Shown here: positions 24,186 to 33,193 of the stretch, one piece after another
Layout of the letters: each line of letters opens with the position of its first letter
Position numbering within the stretch: position 1 is the stretch's first letter
Translations under genes and position numbers: made by a program
The notes under the pieces: model-generated
What the model saw: the letters and a program-made list of their open reading frames with translations, nothing else
Database searches by the model: none
What the model was told of the DNA's origin: nothing
Assembly: GCF_900638585.1 (NCBI RefSeq)
Contig: NZ_LR134523.1
Coordinates: 1,276,501 to 1,340,500 of the forward strand
Source: Aedoeadaptatus ivorii
GTDB lineage: Bacteria; Bacillota; Clostridia; Tissierellales; Peptoniphilaceae
DNA: 64,000 nucleotides
Direction: 5' to 3'

Positions 24186-26364
24186 CGATTCTCTCCTTGA
24201 TGCGCGCATCCAGCGCCGAATAGCGGTCTTCGATTCGGTTGTTCTCGACCATATGCCGCAGCGTGGCACGGTTTCCCACCACCACGACGAGCTTTTTGGC
24301 CCGGGTGATGGCGGTATAGAGGAGATTGCGCGTCAAGAACATGGGCGGCCCGCTCACCACCGGGAGCACCACCACGGGAAACTCCGAACCCTGGGATTTG
24401 TGAATCGTCGCCGCATAGGCGGGGGCGAGTTCGTTTAAGTGTTCGCGCTCGTAGGTGCAGACTTTGTCGTCAAAGGCGACCTTGAGCGTTTCGGATTCGC
24501 GATCGACAAATCCCACCGTGCCCAAATCGCCGTTAAAGACGCCCTTGCCCTTCGAATCGAAGACCCGGCTCTTGGACTTCCACTCCATTTCGTAATTGTT
24601 TTTGGTCTGCATGACTTTGTCGCCGACTTTATAGGTAAAGCCGCCGCGGCTGAGGCCGCCCGGGCCGGGATTAAGCGCCGCCTGCAGGGTGAGATTCAGG
24701 TTTTCGACGCCGCAGACCCCCTTTTTCATGGGAGCGAGCACCTGAATGTCTTCCACCGGATCGATGCCGTAAAAATTCGGCAATCGCTCCTTGACCAGCG
24801 ATGCCACCAGCGCGAGCGCCGCCTCGGGATCCGGCGTTTCCATAAAAAAGAAGTCGGTGCCCGGCGCATTCACCACGGGATATTCCCCCCGGTTGATGCG
24901 GTGGGCGTTTTTTACGATGGCAGAGGTCTCCGCTTGGCGAAACACCTTGTCGAGATGCACCGCTTCCACCGCCTTCGAGGCAATCAGATCCCGCAGTACG
25001 TTCCCCGCGCCCACCGACGGCAGCTGGTCCACATCGCCCACCAGAATCAGGCGCGTATCCTCCTTGAGCGAAGTCAACAGATCGCGCATCAATAGCAGAT
25101 CGATCATACTCGCCTCGTCGACGATCACCACATCGGCGTCCACCTCGTCGCCGGATACGCGCGATTCCGTGCCGTCTTCGGAAATATAATCGTAGGACAA
25201 GAGGCGGTGGATGGTAGAAGCGCTCCTGCCCGTCGCTTCTTCCATGCGCTTTGCCGCCCGCCCCGTCGGCGCCGCGAGCGCCACCGAAAGGCGGAGGCGC
25301 TCCATGGCATCGACGATGGCCCTAAGCGTCGTGGTCTTTCCCGTGCCGGGCCCGCCGGTGATAATCAAGAGATTCGAATCGATGGCGCGCGCCAACGCTT
25401 CTTTCTGTCGCTCGGCGAGATCGGCGGGAGATTTGGCGAGCACCGCCGCAATCACATCTTCCGCCATATGCGCCGGCAGATCGACTTTGCCCCGCCGTGC
25501 GATCTCCTCGGCCACCACGTCCTCCGCGCGGTAGTAGGGAAGCAGATAGATGCGCAAGGTGCCTTCCACCTCCCGCACATAGATGGCGGGGTCCACCGCG
25601 AGCTTTACGATGTGCTCGTCGAGAAAATCCATATCGAGATCCAACAGCGTTTGAGAGGCGGCGAGCAACTTTTCTTTCGGCAAAAAACAGTGCCCGTCCG
25701 AAACGGCGGCGTTTAGGACGTATTTCATGCCGGCGATCACCCGCGCCTCGTCGTCCTTGGGAATTCCGGATTTTTGCGCCACGGCATCGGCGATCTGAAA
25801 GCCGATCCCGCGCACCGTATCCGCCAGGCGATAGGGGTCGCGCCGCAATATATCCGAGGAGGCGTCGCCGAAGACTTTATAGATCGCCATGGCGCGGGCG
25901 TTGGGGAGCTCGAACTCCTGCGCGTCCAACAAAAATTCCCGCATGCCCTTCTGGCTTTCCAATGAGTCGACGATGACGGCGAGCTTCTTCTTGCCGATCC
26001 CCTCCACTTCGCCCAAGCGGACGGGTTCTTCTTCGATGATGCGCATGGTCTCCTCGCCGAAGGTGTCGACGATGCGCTTGGCCGTCACCTTTCCCACATG
26101 GGGAATAAGGCCGCCGGAAAGGTAGGCGACGATCGCCTTTTCCCCCCGGGGCCTTATCTTTTCCACTGCGCTGAATTGAAACTGCTCCCCGTATTTCGGG
26201 TGGTAGATCAGTTCCCCCTCCAGGCGCAAATTTTCCTTTTCGAACAAAGACATATGGGACCCGACGACGGTAATATCGCCGTCTTCGGCCAAAAACTGCG
26301 CGACGGTATAGCCGTTTTCTTCGTTCCGAAAAATGATCCGATCCAATATGCCTTCGATTTTCAA
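24160..26364 (-). CDS. recD2: ATP-dependent helicase RecD2
   Basis: 734 residues, typical of RecD2 rather than the RecBCD subunit. Residues about 75-210 hold the helix-hairpin-helix N-terminal region (VGKVTAKRIVDTFG, VEGIGKKK). Walker A is GGPGTGKT (337-344), Walker B VIVDEASMIDL, then the UvrD-C-like end with ATIHKSQGSEFPVVV and YTAITRAKKLVVVVG. A 5'-3' helicase acting in DNA repair and fork maintenance. Starts seven bases after metK, so it is probably under the SAM riboswitch. Confidence 0.95.
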   Translation of the reverse strand: MKIEGILDRIIFRNEENGYTVAQFLAEDGDITVVGSHMSLFEKENLRLEGELIYHPKYGEQFQFSAVEKIRPRGEKAIVAYLSGGLIPHVGKVTAKRIVDTFGEETMRIIEEEPVRLGEVEGIGKKKLAVIVDSLESQKGMREFLLDAQEFELPNARAMAIYKVFGDASSDILRRDPYRLADTVRGIGFQIADAVAQKSGIPKDDEARVIAGMKYVLNAAVSDGHCFLPKEKLLAASQTLLDLDMDFLDEHIVKLAVDPAIYVREVEGTLRIYLLPYYRAEDVVAEEIARRGKVDLPAHMAEDVIAAVLAKSPADLAERQKEALARAIDSNLLIITGGPGTGKTTTLRAIVDAMERLRLSVALAAPTGRAAKRMEEATGRSASTIHRLLSYDYISEDGTESRVSGDEVDADVVIVDEASMIDLLLMRDLLTSLKEDTRLILVGDVDQLPSVGAGNVLRDLIASKAVEAVHLDKVFRQAETSAIVKNAHRINRGEYPVVNAPGTDFFFMETPDPEAALALVASLVKERLPNFYGIDPVEDIQVLAPMKKGVCGVENLNLTLQAALNPGPGGLSRGGFTYKVGDKVMQTKNNYEMEWKSKSRVFDSKGKGVFNGDLGTVGFVDRESETLKVAFDDKVCTYEREHLNELAPAYAATIHKSQGSEFPVVVLPVVSGPPMFLTRNLLYTAITRAKKLVVVVGNRATLRHMVENNRIEDRYSALDARIKERIDGSQKTLL

Positions 26365-26371
26365 ACGTTTC

Positions 26372-27556
26372 CTACTTTCTGTCCTTTAAGGCTTGTTGAA
26401 TGGCTTCCACCTTGTCGGTCGCCTCCCAAGGCACATCCACGTCCTCGCGGCCGAAGTGGCCATATGCCGCCACGTTTTTGTAGATGGGGCGGAGCAGGTC
26501 GAGTTCCCTGATGATGGCGGCGGGGCGCAAATCGAAGACCTCGTTGACCAATTCCTCGATCTCGTTGTCGCTCAGCTCGCTGGTGCCGTAGCTTTCCACA
26601 TAGACCGAAAGCGGACGGGCGATGCCGATGGCATAGCTCAAGCCGATTTCACATTTGTCGCAGACGCCGGCGGCGACGAGATTCTTCGCCACATAGCGCG
26701 CCGCATAGGCGGCGGAGCGGTCTACCTTGGTCGGGTCCTTGCCGCTAAAGCAACCGCCGCCGTGGCGCGCGTAACCGCCGTAGGTATCGACGATAATCTT
26801 GCGCCCGGTGAGGCCCGCATCGGCCACAGGACCGCCGATGACAAAGCGGCCGGTGGGGTTTACGAAGATCTTCGTGTCATCGTCGATCAGCTCTTTTGCG
26901 ACCACGGGACGGATGACGTGCTTTTCGATGTCTTCGCGAATCGTGGTAAGCTCGACGTCGGGATCGTGCTGGGTGCTCACGACGATATTTTCAAGACGCA
27001 CCGGCACGCCGTCGTGGTATTCCACCGTCACCTGGGTCTTGCCGTCGGGCTTCAAATACGGGAGCGTACCGTCTTTTCGGACTTCCGAAAGGCGTCTTGC
27101 CATCGTATGGGCGAGCGAAATCGGAAGGGGCATCAGCTCGTCGGTTTCTTTGCAGGCGTAGCCAAACATAATGCCCTGGTCCCCCGCGCCGAAAGCGTCC
27201 ATCTCTTCGACGCCCATTTCCTTAAAGCGGTCCACGCCCATGGCGATATCGCCGCTTTGTTCCTTGATCGCCGAAATCACCGCCACGGACTCCGCCTCAA
27301 AACCCGGCTGTACGCCGTGCACATAGCCGATATCCTTTAAGGTGTTTCTGACGACTTCGGTAAAGTCCACGTATTCCCGCGTGCTGATCTCGCCGGTGAT
27401 GACGACCATCCCCGTAGAGACGAGACTTTCGCACGCCACGCGGGCGCCCGAGTCCTGCGCGAGAATCGCGTCCAAAATTCCGTCCGAAATCTGGTCGCAA
27501 ACCTTATCCGGATGTCCTTCCGTTACGGATTCCGACGAAAATAACCATTTGTCCAT
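26372..27556 (-). CDS. metK: S-adenosylmethionine synthetase
   Basis: 394 residues. Makes SAM from methionine and ATP. N-terminal [30 protein letters not shown] and [19 protein letters not shown] are the MAT signatures. ATG at 27556 follows TTGAGGAGG; the longer frame runs back through the riboswitch and is not real. First gene of an apparent metK-recD2-comF operon behind a SAM-I riboswitch. Confidence 0.97.
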   Translation of the reverse strand: MDKWLFSSESVTEGHPDKVCDQISDGILDAILAQDSGARVACESLVSTGMVVITGEISTREYVDFTEVVRNTLKDIGYVHGVQPGFEAESVAVISAIKEQSGDIAMGVDRFKEMGVEEMDAFGAGDQGIMFGYACKETDELMPLPISLAHTMARRLSEVRKDGTLPYLKPDGKTQVTVEYHDGVPVRLENIVVSTQHDPDVELTTIREDIEKHVIRPVVAKELIDDDTKIFVNPTGRFVIGGPVADAGLTGRKIIVDTYGGYARHGGGCFSGKDPTKVDRSAAYAARYVAKNLVAAGVCDKCEIGLSYAIGIARPLSVYVESYGTSELSDNEIEELVNEVFDLRPAAIIRELDLLRPIYKNVAAYGHFGREDVDVPWEATDKVEAIQQALKDRK

Positions 27557-27570
27557 TGTTTCCTCCTCAA

Positions 27571-27598
27571 TAAAAAAACCTGCACGCGGCAGGCTCGG
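27571..27598 (-). terminator. Riboswitch-controlled terminator of metK leader
   Basis: Stem CCTGC/GCAGG extended by flanking pairs, with T7 on the minus strand, between the SAM aptamer and the metK ribosome site. Confidence 0.8.
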
Positions 27599-27601
27599 AT
27601 T

Positions 27602-27694
27602 CTTATCTTTCAGACCTGTCGCGTCTGTAGGAATTGGCACCTCGTAAGGTTGCCGGGCTTCACAGTGCCTAGTCACTCCGCCACTCTAAATAAG
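27602..27694 (-). promoter_or_regulatory. SAM-I (S-box) riboswitch aptamer
   Basis: On the minus strand the P1 arms CTTAT...ATAAG enclose the S-box core: AGAGTGGCGGAG, GAAGCCCGGCAACC, AGGTGCCAATTCC and CTGAAAGATAAG. High SAM should favour the downstream terminator and switch off metK and genes read through from it. Confidence 0.95.
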
Positions 27695-27770
27695 AAATTC
27701 TGTTTTAAGTATACTCTAAGGAAAAACAAATTGCAACCGCGGCCCATGTGGCGGGTTTCGTTTCAAACAC

Positions 27771-27799
27771 AAAAAAAGCCGGCCGAAGCCGACTTTTTA
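27771..27799 (-). terminator. Terminator of CoA-transferase gene
   Basis: Stem AGTCGGC/GCCGGCT capped by a TTCG tetraloop, followed by T7 on the minus strand. Confidence 0.9.
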
Positions 27800-27808
27800 T
27801 ATCTAGAT

Positions 27809-29149
27809 TTAGCGCTTGTTGCTTGCGCGCCAAATGCCCATTTCTTCTGCATTTTTAATGAGCTCGTCGCGGAAATCCGGGTGTGCCAGTTCGATCAGAC
27901 CTTCGGCGCGTTCCCAGGTGGTACGGCCCTTGCAATTGAAGATGCCGTATTCCGTTACGATGTAATGGGTGTTGGGACGTGCCACGGTGATCGCGGAACC
28001 CGTCGCAAAGTTGGGGAGAATGCGAGAAACAGTTTCGCCCTTTTTGTTCGTAAAGGTGGAGCTCAAGCAGATAAAGCTCTTGCCGCCCTTCGAGAGATAC
28101 GCACCCAGCGCGAAGTCCAGCTGTCCGCCCGCACCCGAGATGTGGCGCAGACCCGTAGATTCGGAGCTGACTTGGCCCCAGAGGTCCACGTTCAACGCGT
28201 TGTTGATAGAAATAAAGTTGTCGATTTCCTTTACCACTTCGGCACCGTTCGTGTAGTTGACCGGCGCTGCCATACATTCGGGGTTGTGGTCGAGGTATTC
28301 ATAGAGTTCAGCACTGCCCGCGGCAAATGCGTATACCTGACGATACTTGTCGATGGTCTTCTTGGAGCCGTTGACCTTGCCTTTTTTCGCCATATCCACA
28401 AAGGCGTCTACATACATTTCGGAGTGAACGCCCAGGTCCTTTAAGTCGCTGTCAGCGATCAAAGCGCCTACGGCATTGGGCATGCCGCCGATACCCAATT
28501 GGAGGGTTGCGCCGTCGGGAATTTCGTTGACGATAAATTCGGCGACCTTCTCGTCCACTTCGCCATAGCTTCCCTTGGGCACTTCCGCCAAGGGGACATT
28601 GCCGGCTTCGACGATAAAGTCTACGCGGTCGATATGCACTTCGGACTCGCATTTGCCCGGGCAATAGGGCATCGCTTCGTTCACCTCTACGATGACCATC
28701 TTCGCCTTTTCGATGCCCGCCATGGTATGGGACGCATTCAAACCGAAGTTAAAGTAGCCGTGTTTGTCCATCGGCGTCGTGGTCACGATGGCGACGTCGA
28801 GTTCCACTTCGTCGCGGTAATACTTCGGAAGTTCCGAATAGCGCAGCGGATTATAGAACGCGCCCGGACCGGCGTTCACTGCCTTGCGTTCGGGACCGCC
28901 TGCGTGCCAGGAGTTCCAGATGAAATGTTTTCCTTCGGGATCCGCCGAAAGAACTTGCGGCGCCTTAAAGGTAACGCCGCCGCGCAGCTTCACATCTTCC
29001 AATTCGTCCATGCGCTTGGCGAGTTCCGCATCCACCGCGGTGCTCGTGCCGGCGCCCCAGCCGTATTCGACCCAGTCGCCGGATTTAATCTTGGCGGCGG
29101 CCTCTTTGGCGGTAATCAACTTCTGATCATACAGTTTCTTATAGTCCAT
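27809..29149 (-). CDS. Butyryl-CoA:acetate CoA-transferase (4-hydroxybutyrate CoA-transferase family)
   Basis: 446 residues. Swaps CoA between an acyl-CoA and acetate; in butyrate producers it is the last step. The C-terminal half shows [10 protein letters not shown] with the likely catalytic Glu, followed by [21 protein letters not shown], the pattern of butyryl-CoA:acetate enzymes. ATG at 29149 follows GGAGGG. Single gene with good promoter and terminator, as expected for a major fermentation enzyme. 4-Hydroxybutyrate or another short acyl-CoA is the alternative substrate. Confidence 0.85.
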   Translation of the reverse strand: MDYKKLYDQKLITAKEAAAKIKSGDWVEYGWGAGTSTAVDAELAKRMDELEDVKLRGGVTFKAPQVLSADPEGKHFIWNSWHAGGPERKAVNAGPGAFYNPLRYSELPKYYRDEVELDVAIVTTTPMDKHGYFNFGLNASHTMAGIEKAKMVIVEVNEAMPYCPGKCESEVHIDRVDFIVEAGNVPLAEVPKGSYGEVDEKVAEFIVNEIPDGATLQLGIGGMPNAVGALIADSDLKDLGVHSEMYVDAFVDMAKKGKVNGSKKTIDKYRQVYAFAAGSAELYEYLDHNPECMAAPVNYTNGAEVVKEIDNFISINNALNVDLWGQVSSESTGLRHISGAGGQLDFALGAYLSKGGKSFICLSSTFTNKKGETVSRILPNFATGSAITVARPNTHYIVTEYGIFNCKGRTTWERAEGLIELAHPDFRDELIKNAEEMGIWRASNKR

Positions 29150-29188
29150 GGTACCCTCCATACTTCCATTTAATACTTTACTAAGCCT

Positions 29189-29217
29189 AATATACACGAT
29201 AAAGTATCTTTTTTCAA
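29189..29217 (-). promoter_or_regulatory. Promoter of CoA-transferase gene
   Basis: Minus-strand -35 TTGAAA (29212-29217) and -10 TATATT (29189-29194) with a 17-base spacer, about 40 bases before the ATG. Confidence 0.75.
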
Positions 29218-29414
29218 TCGGGAAGCCCGCCCAAATAATAAGGTTTTCCCGCCCGATAGAAAACTTTTCGTTCCACCATGAAAGGGGCGCGGGAAGATCA
29301 AATCCGCCTGTTAAAATATTTTCAATCGACAAATTTTACTTCCTTTGTCGAAAATTTCGCCCTCTGTATATACTCGCTCGGCAGCATTCGTTGACCGAAT
29401 AAAAAGGGATCTAC

Positions 29415-29451
29415 GAAAAAGGGACAGCGATCGCTTTCGATCGCTGTCCTT
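29415..29451 (-). terminator. Terminator of the flavoprotein/MetE-like operon
   Basis: Very strong stem GGACAGCGATCG/CGATCGCTGTCC followed by T5 on the minus strand, just past the last gene. Confidence 0.92.
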
Positions 29452-29901
29452 CTACAATACAGGATGAAATTCTACTGATACCCTTTCCCCTAAGCTATTT
29501 GAGACCACCGCACGCTCTAATACTTTTTCCTCAAAGTATATCCTCTCTTCTGAATCCAGAAATGAAAAGTAATAGACGGTCACCGAAATATTTCGTATCC
29601 TTGCCGCTTCCTCATAGCCTCTTACGCCGAGAAGACGCAGAGGATTCCCCAGTATCAGGACCGCCTTTGCTTCCAAGTCCTGCAGGACGATATGATCCCT
29701 TTTGGCGACAAAGCGCATGGACAGGACGATTTCTGAAAGAACGGCACTGACGAGCAGATCCAGTGCTGTAAATTCCTCTTTTTCCGCATCAAAGGCGACG
29801 GCTTTATCGACCTCTACGTAAGATTTCTCGTTATAAACCTTTACCGATTCGGCGCCGTTTACGGCGCGATAGCGCTTTTCAAAGGCATCAAAGAGATCCA
29901 T
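29452..29901 (-). CDS. OsmC-like protein (tentative)
   Basis: 149 residues. The pattern of a short N-terminal beta region, a central helix (EFTALDLLVSAVLSEIVLSMRFVAKRD), a strand with LQDLEAKAVLILG and a C-terminal beta-alpha-beta region resembles OsmC/Ohr-fold proteins. The usual catalytic cysteines are absent, so a peroxidase role is doubtful. It overlaps the MetE-like gene by 14 bases and is the last gene of the operon. If not OsmC-like, it is an orphan small protein; the assignment is a pattern judgement. Confidence 0.5.
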   Translation of the reverse strand: MDLFDAFEKRYRAVNGAESVKVYNEKSYVEVDKAVAFDAEKEEFTALDLLVSAVLSEIVLSMRFVAKRDHIVLQDLEAKAVLILGNPLRLLGVRGYEEAARIRNISVTVYYFSFLDSEERIYFEEKVLERAVVSNSLGERVSVEFHPVL

Positions 29902-31072
29902 GTTCTTGCCTCAAGCGATCCCGGGCCGCGAGCATCGCGCCGATTTTTTCGGAAATATGCTCGTATTCATTGACAGGGCGGTTTGAAAAGGTGGCAAAAC
30001 CACAGTCGGGATTTAGCCAAAGCAGATTCGGATCTACATACTCCAATGCCTCTTTCGCGCGGCAATAGATCGCCTCCACATCTTCCCGCCCATCGAGGCG
30101 GGGATTGATTACGCCGAGCCCCAATATCGTATCTCGAAAACGCACATCCGCCAAAAGTGCAGAAAGCTCGCCAGCACGCGGTGTAGAAAATTCCAGCGCC
30201 AAAATATCAGCACCGACATAGGCAAACAGATCTAAGAGCGGTGTATACGCCCCTTCTAGGAGAATGCTCTCGTCTTTGCTCCAATTGCCCCGACACACAT
30301 GTAGAGCGGCCTGAGATTTTTCCCGATCTATCGAATGCATGGCACCGCGGATCAAATAAGCGGCAAATTCCAATTCTTCGGTAGGATCTTTCCGCTCGGA
30401 AAGGGACGCACACATAAAGGTACGCGGTCTGCCTTCGGTAAAGACGACCTCAGTCAAAACTGGCTCGTCGAACTGGATGACATCCACGCCGATTTCCTGA
30501 AGATGCCGAATCTCTTGCTCATAGATCTTGAGAACGTCCTCTCCCAGCGCCTCCTTGCTGTCGTAAAACGAGCCGCTTACATTGGCGAGCCACATGGAAC
30601 GGGTCACCAAATAGGGACCGGGCATGGTGATTTTTACCGGTCGATCAGTGAGAGACTTCATCATTCTCAGTTCTTTTGCGACGATCTCGCCACGATACCC
30701 GAGTTTCCCCGTGCAAATGGCATTTTTCATCGAATTTGCCGGCACATCCAAGGTGTTCAAAATGTTTTCGAATTCTCGCTTGTCATCGACATACTCAAGC
30801 ATTTCACCCATACTCATTTCTGTAACGCCATCGAGTTTTTCGGCAATAAACGAGACATAATTGTCTCTTTCGATCTCCCCGGAGGTAATGATATCCACAT
30901 CCAAATCTTCCTGCATGCGTATCACGTCCCGCGTCTTCTCATACACCAGGCTTTGATAGTCTTCTTCTGCGATCATGCCCGCCCGCAACTTTCTACGCGC
31001 GAGCAGGATTTGTTCCCCACGGGGCAATGATCCCATCAGCGAAGCGCTAAAGGGCTTCATGGTTAAACGCAT
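29888..31072 (-). CDS. Core MetE-like (cobalamin-independent methionine synthase C-terminal family) protein
   Basis: 394 residues, the single TIM barrel of core-MetE proteins without the N-terminal half of full MetE. Probable zinc ligands are His258 and Cys260 (LHVCRGN), Glu294 and Cys357 (NPDCGF); SGEIERDN and QFDEPVLTE are further conserved sites. Family members move methyl groups to thiols such as homocysteine, but several work on other thiols. ATG at 31072 has only a weak AGGCGG site and overlaps the upstream gene by 26 bases. Its partners (flavoprotein, binding-fold protein, OsmC-like protein) suggest an unusual methyl or sulfur substrate. Confidence 0.78.
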   Translation of the reverse strand: MRLTMKPFSASLMGSLPRGEQILLARRKLRAGMIAEEDYQSLVYEKTRDVIRMQEDLDVDIITSGEIERDNYVSFIAEKLDGVTEMSMGEMLEYVDDKREFENILNTLDVPANSMKNAICTGKLGYRGEIVAKELRMMKSLTDRPVKITMPGPYLVTRSMWLANVSGSFYDSKEALGEDVLKIYEQEIRHLQEIGVDVIQFDEPVLTEVVFTEGRPRTFMCASLSERKDPTEELEFAAYLIRGAMHSIDREKSQAALHVCRGNWSKDESILLEGAYTPLLDLFAYVGADILALEFSTPRAGELSALLADVRFRDTILGLGVINPRLDGREDVEAIYCRAKEALEYVDPNLLWLNPDCGFATFSNRPVNEYEHISEKIGAMLAARDRLRQEHGSL

Positions 31073-31880
31073 CTACAAAACCGCCTAAATACGCGTCGGC
31101 AGCGGTGATCGGTCCATATCCGTCGGTTCGCCCTTCAACCCATTTCTTCAGGCCTTCCAAATCCAGAATTTCGCGGTCCGGTTCTTTTCCGTAGTCCATT
31201 TCCATGAGAATTGCATCAAACGCCTTGATTTCTTCGTCGTCGATACCTTCTCGGAAAGTAAAGATGCAGTGATCGAAGGGATCGGTGGTATCCAACACGC
31301 GCACCACATTCTTATCAATAGAGCCGTCTTTGGTCCACGCTTCATAGTTGGCGGCCAGCGCAAAAGAAGCGTCCACTTCCCCCGCGACCAGAGCCATGGC
31401 CGCGTCTTTTTCGCCACCTACGTGATCCCCGTGTAAACCCACGCCGATGTCAAATCGCTTTTCTACATAGTCTTTTTCGAATTCCAAACCGTTTCGGTGC
31501 AAATGTTCGATCGGAATCAAGCGCGCCTGGGGCGAATCCACCGCGCCGAAAGCGATCGTCTTACCCTTCAAGTCTTCTAAGGTTCCGATCCCGCTATCTG
31601 CCCTTACCAGAAGACAGGTGTGTAGGTCTCGGTCGGTATCTCGCATGCAGCCGATTTTTTCTTTTCCCTCTAAACGCTTATGGGCATCGAGGTGCGCTAG
31701 AGGCGAATTCCATGCACCGTCGATTTCTCCGTTCACCAAGGCATCGACCTGCAGGCGATAATCCTTAAAAAATACAGCTTCGATTTCTTGTCCCCGTTCC
31801 TTAAAAAAATCTTCGATCATTTCCCAGATGACGGTAACGCGGGGATCGTACACCACGGCCCCGATCTTTAATGTTTTCAT
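31047..31880 (-). CDS. Solute-binding-fold (PhnD/NMT1-like) protein without signal peptide
   Basis: 277 residues with the two-lobe periplasmic-binding-protein fold: KIGAVVYDPRVTVIWEMIEDFF at the start, GEIDGAWNSPLAH, then TLEDLKGKTIAFGAVDSPQARLIP, the hallmark of phosphonate/NMT1-type binding proteins. No signal peptide or lipobox is visible and the ATG at 31880 follows a perfect GAGGAGG, so the protein is cytosolic as encoded. No ABC permease or ATPase lies nearby. Cytosolic members of this fold can be enzymes (MqnA, THI5). It probably binds or converts the operon's substrate in the cell. Confidence 0.75.
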   Translation of the reverse strand: MKTLKIGAVVYDPRVTVIWEMIEDFFKERGQEIEAVFFKDYRLQVDALVNGEIDGAWNSPLAHLDAHKRLEGKEKIGCMRDTDRDLHTCLLVRADSGIGTLEDLKGKTIAFGAVDSPQARLIPIEHLHRNGLEFEKDYVEKRFDIGVGLHGDHVGGEKDAAMALVAGEVDASFALAANYEAWTKDGSIDKNVVRVLDTTDPFDHCIFTFREGIDDEEIKAFDAILMEMDYGKEPDREILDLEGLKKWVEGRTDGYGPITAADAYLGGFVDAFNHEAL

Positions 31881-31893
31881 TCTGAACCTCCTC

Positions 31894-33018
31894 TTATACC
31901 AACGGCTGTCCGGTAATCGCCCTGCCCAACCAAACATTGAGAATATCTAAAGAGGGTGCCATAATCTGACCGGCATAGGCATCGCGCATCAAACGCTGAA
32001 TCTCCGATCCTTGATTGTACGTTTTTCCACCACCGACGCGCATGGCAAGTGTGGAAGACTCGATGGCATTTTCAATAGCCACAGTCCGCGCAGCGATAAT
32101 CTTCGCCACGGCATCTTCTTCTCCGTCAACCATTGCCTTGGCAGCGCGTTCGGTAAGGGCTTTGGCGCTTTGCGCATTGGCGTAGATCTTTCCCAGATGT
32201 ACTTGTACGGTTTCGATCTGCGCGAGAGACTGTCCGTCGGGGTATTTTCGTTTCAGTGCATACTCGCAGGTAATATCAGATAAGCGCAGTGCCAATCCCG
32301 AATACACGCTCGCAAGACCCAGGATAAAGTAGGTGGCAACGACTTGAAATACTTGTTCCTGACCGCTGCCAGCCTCTCCTATGCGACGGTATTCCGGAAG
32401 CGCGACATTGTTCAAGCGCAAGGGACAACTTACATTGCCCTTCATGCCGATGCCTTTCCAGTGATCCATCTTAAATTCCATGCCTTCACTCTCGAGGGGT
32501 ACGAGCCAGTTGTCGATGCCGTCTTCCACGTCAGACGCTGCAAGGACTAAGTAATAGCTTGCGTGGGTCGCGCTGGTTACCATTGATTTGGTGCCGTTAA
32601 AAACATATTCTTCTCCGCGCTTTTCCACACTGATTTCCGGCATATAAAAATGTGTCCCGGTACCGAATTCAGAATACGCCAGTGCCATAAATCGACCGTT
32701 GTTGACGATGTCTGCCACTACTTCTTCTTTTAAGCGGTCGTTGCCATAATTCAAAAGGCACATCAACGCCACATTGTGCATCATATAGCACAGTCCGGCG
32801 GTGGGATTGGATTCCGCAAAGGCCATGACCGCTTCTTGATGTTCTTTCGCGGTAAGGCCCAGCCCACCCATTTCTTTGGGAATTAAGAGCTTAAAATAGC
32901 CTTTCTCTCCCATGGCGCGGAAAGATTCTTCCGGGAACCGTCCCGCTTCGTCGGATTCTTTGGCATACGGTGCAATGTACGCTTCGGCAAACGCCTTGGC
33001 TTCTTCGTAAAAATTCAT
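31894..33018 (-). CDS. Acyl-CoA dehydrogenase-family flavoprotein
   Basis: 374 residues with the ACAD fold: helical N-terminal domain, beta domain with LAYSEFGTGTHF and NGTKSMVTSATHASYYLV, and C-terminal helical domain with GGGKTYNQGSEIQRLMRDAYAG. The usual catalytic Glu of true dehydrogenases is not obvious. The family also contains flavin monooxygenases (DszC/SfnC-like), so oxidation of a C-H, C-S or C-N bond is possible. ATG at 33018 follows AAGGAGG. First gene of the four-gene operon and preceded by a tandem 10-bp repeat. CoA substrate not assumed. Confidence 0.8.
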   Translation of the reverse strand: MNFYEEAKAFAEAYIAPYAKESDEAGRFPEESFRAMGEKGYFKLLIPKEMGGLGLTAKEHQEAVMAFAESNPTAGLCYMMHNVALMCLLNYGNDRLKEEVVADIVNNGRFMALAYSEFGTGTHFYMPEISVEKRGEEYVFNGTKSMVTSATHASYYLVLAASDVEDGIDNWLVPLESEGMEFKMDHWKGIGMKGNVSCPLRLNNVALPEYRRIGEAGSGQEQVFQVVATYFILGLASVYSGLALRLSDITCEYALKRKYPDGQSLAQIETVQVHLGKIYANAQSAKALTERAAKAMVDGEEDAVAKIIAARTVAIENAIESSTLAMRVGGGKTYNQGSEIQRLMRDAYAGQIMAPSLDILNVWLGRAITGQPLV

Positions 33019-33060
33019 TCTATACCTCCTTAAGGTCACTTTTATGTGTACGACCATATT

Positions 33061-33080
33061 GTATACCAATGTATACCAAT
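33061..33080. promoter_or_regulatory. Tandem 10-bp repeat upstream of the flavoprotein operon
   Basis: GTATACCAAT occurs twice head to tail, exactly one helical turn apart, 43 bases before the first start codon. Each unit contains palindromic GTATAC. It overlaps the region where the promoter must lie and is a good operator candidate, for example for a GntR-type regulator. Confidence 0.55.
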
Positions 33081-33157
33081 TTAGTATTTTGTTTTTTAAT
33101 CTGTCTTTTTATGCATAGGTTTTATAAATATACCTTTATTGTAAAGAATCCCGGCAA

Positions 33158-33188
33158 CAAAAAAAGACCCCGCCGAAGCGGAGTCTTC
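33158..33188 (-). terminator. Terminator of greA-lysS operon
   Basis: Stem AAGACTCCGC/GCGGGGTCTT with a TTCG loop and T7 on the minus strand. Confidence 0.9.
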
Positions 33189-33193
33189 TCTCT

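Larger units (their letters stand above)
29150..29451. other. 302-bp intergenic region
   Basis: Holds the CoA-transferase promoter on the left and the terminator of the OsmC-like operon on the right. The middle (about 29225-29410) is AT-rich with no feature seen. Confidence 0.7.

Noticed and set aside
27557-27676. N-terminal extension of MetK
   Set aside because: It runs through the SAM riboswitch terminator and aptamer; AGGAGG fixes the start at 27556.
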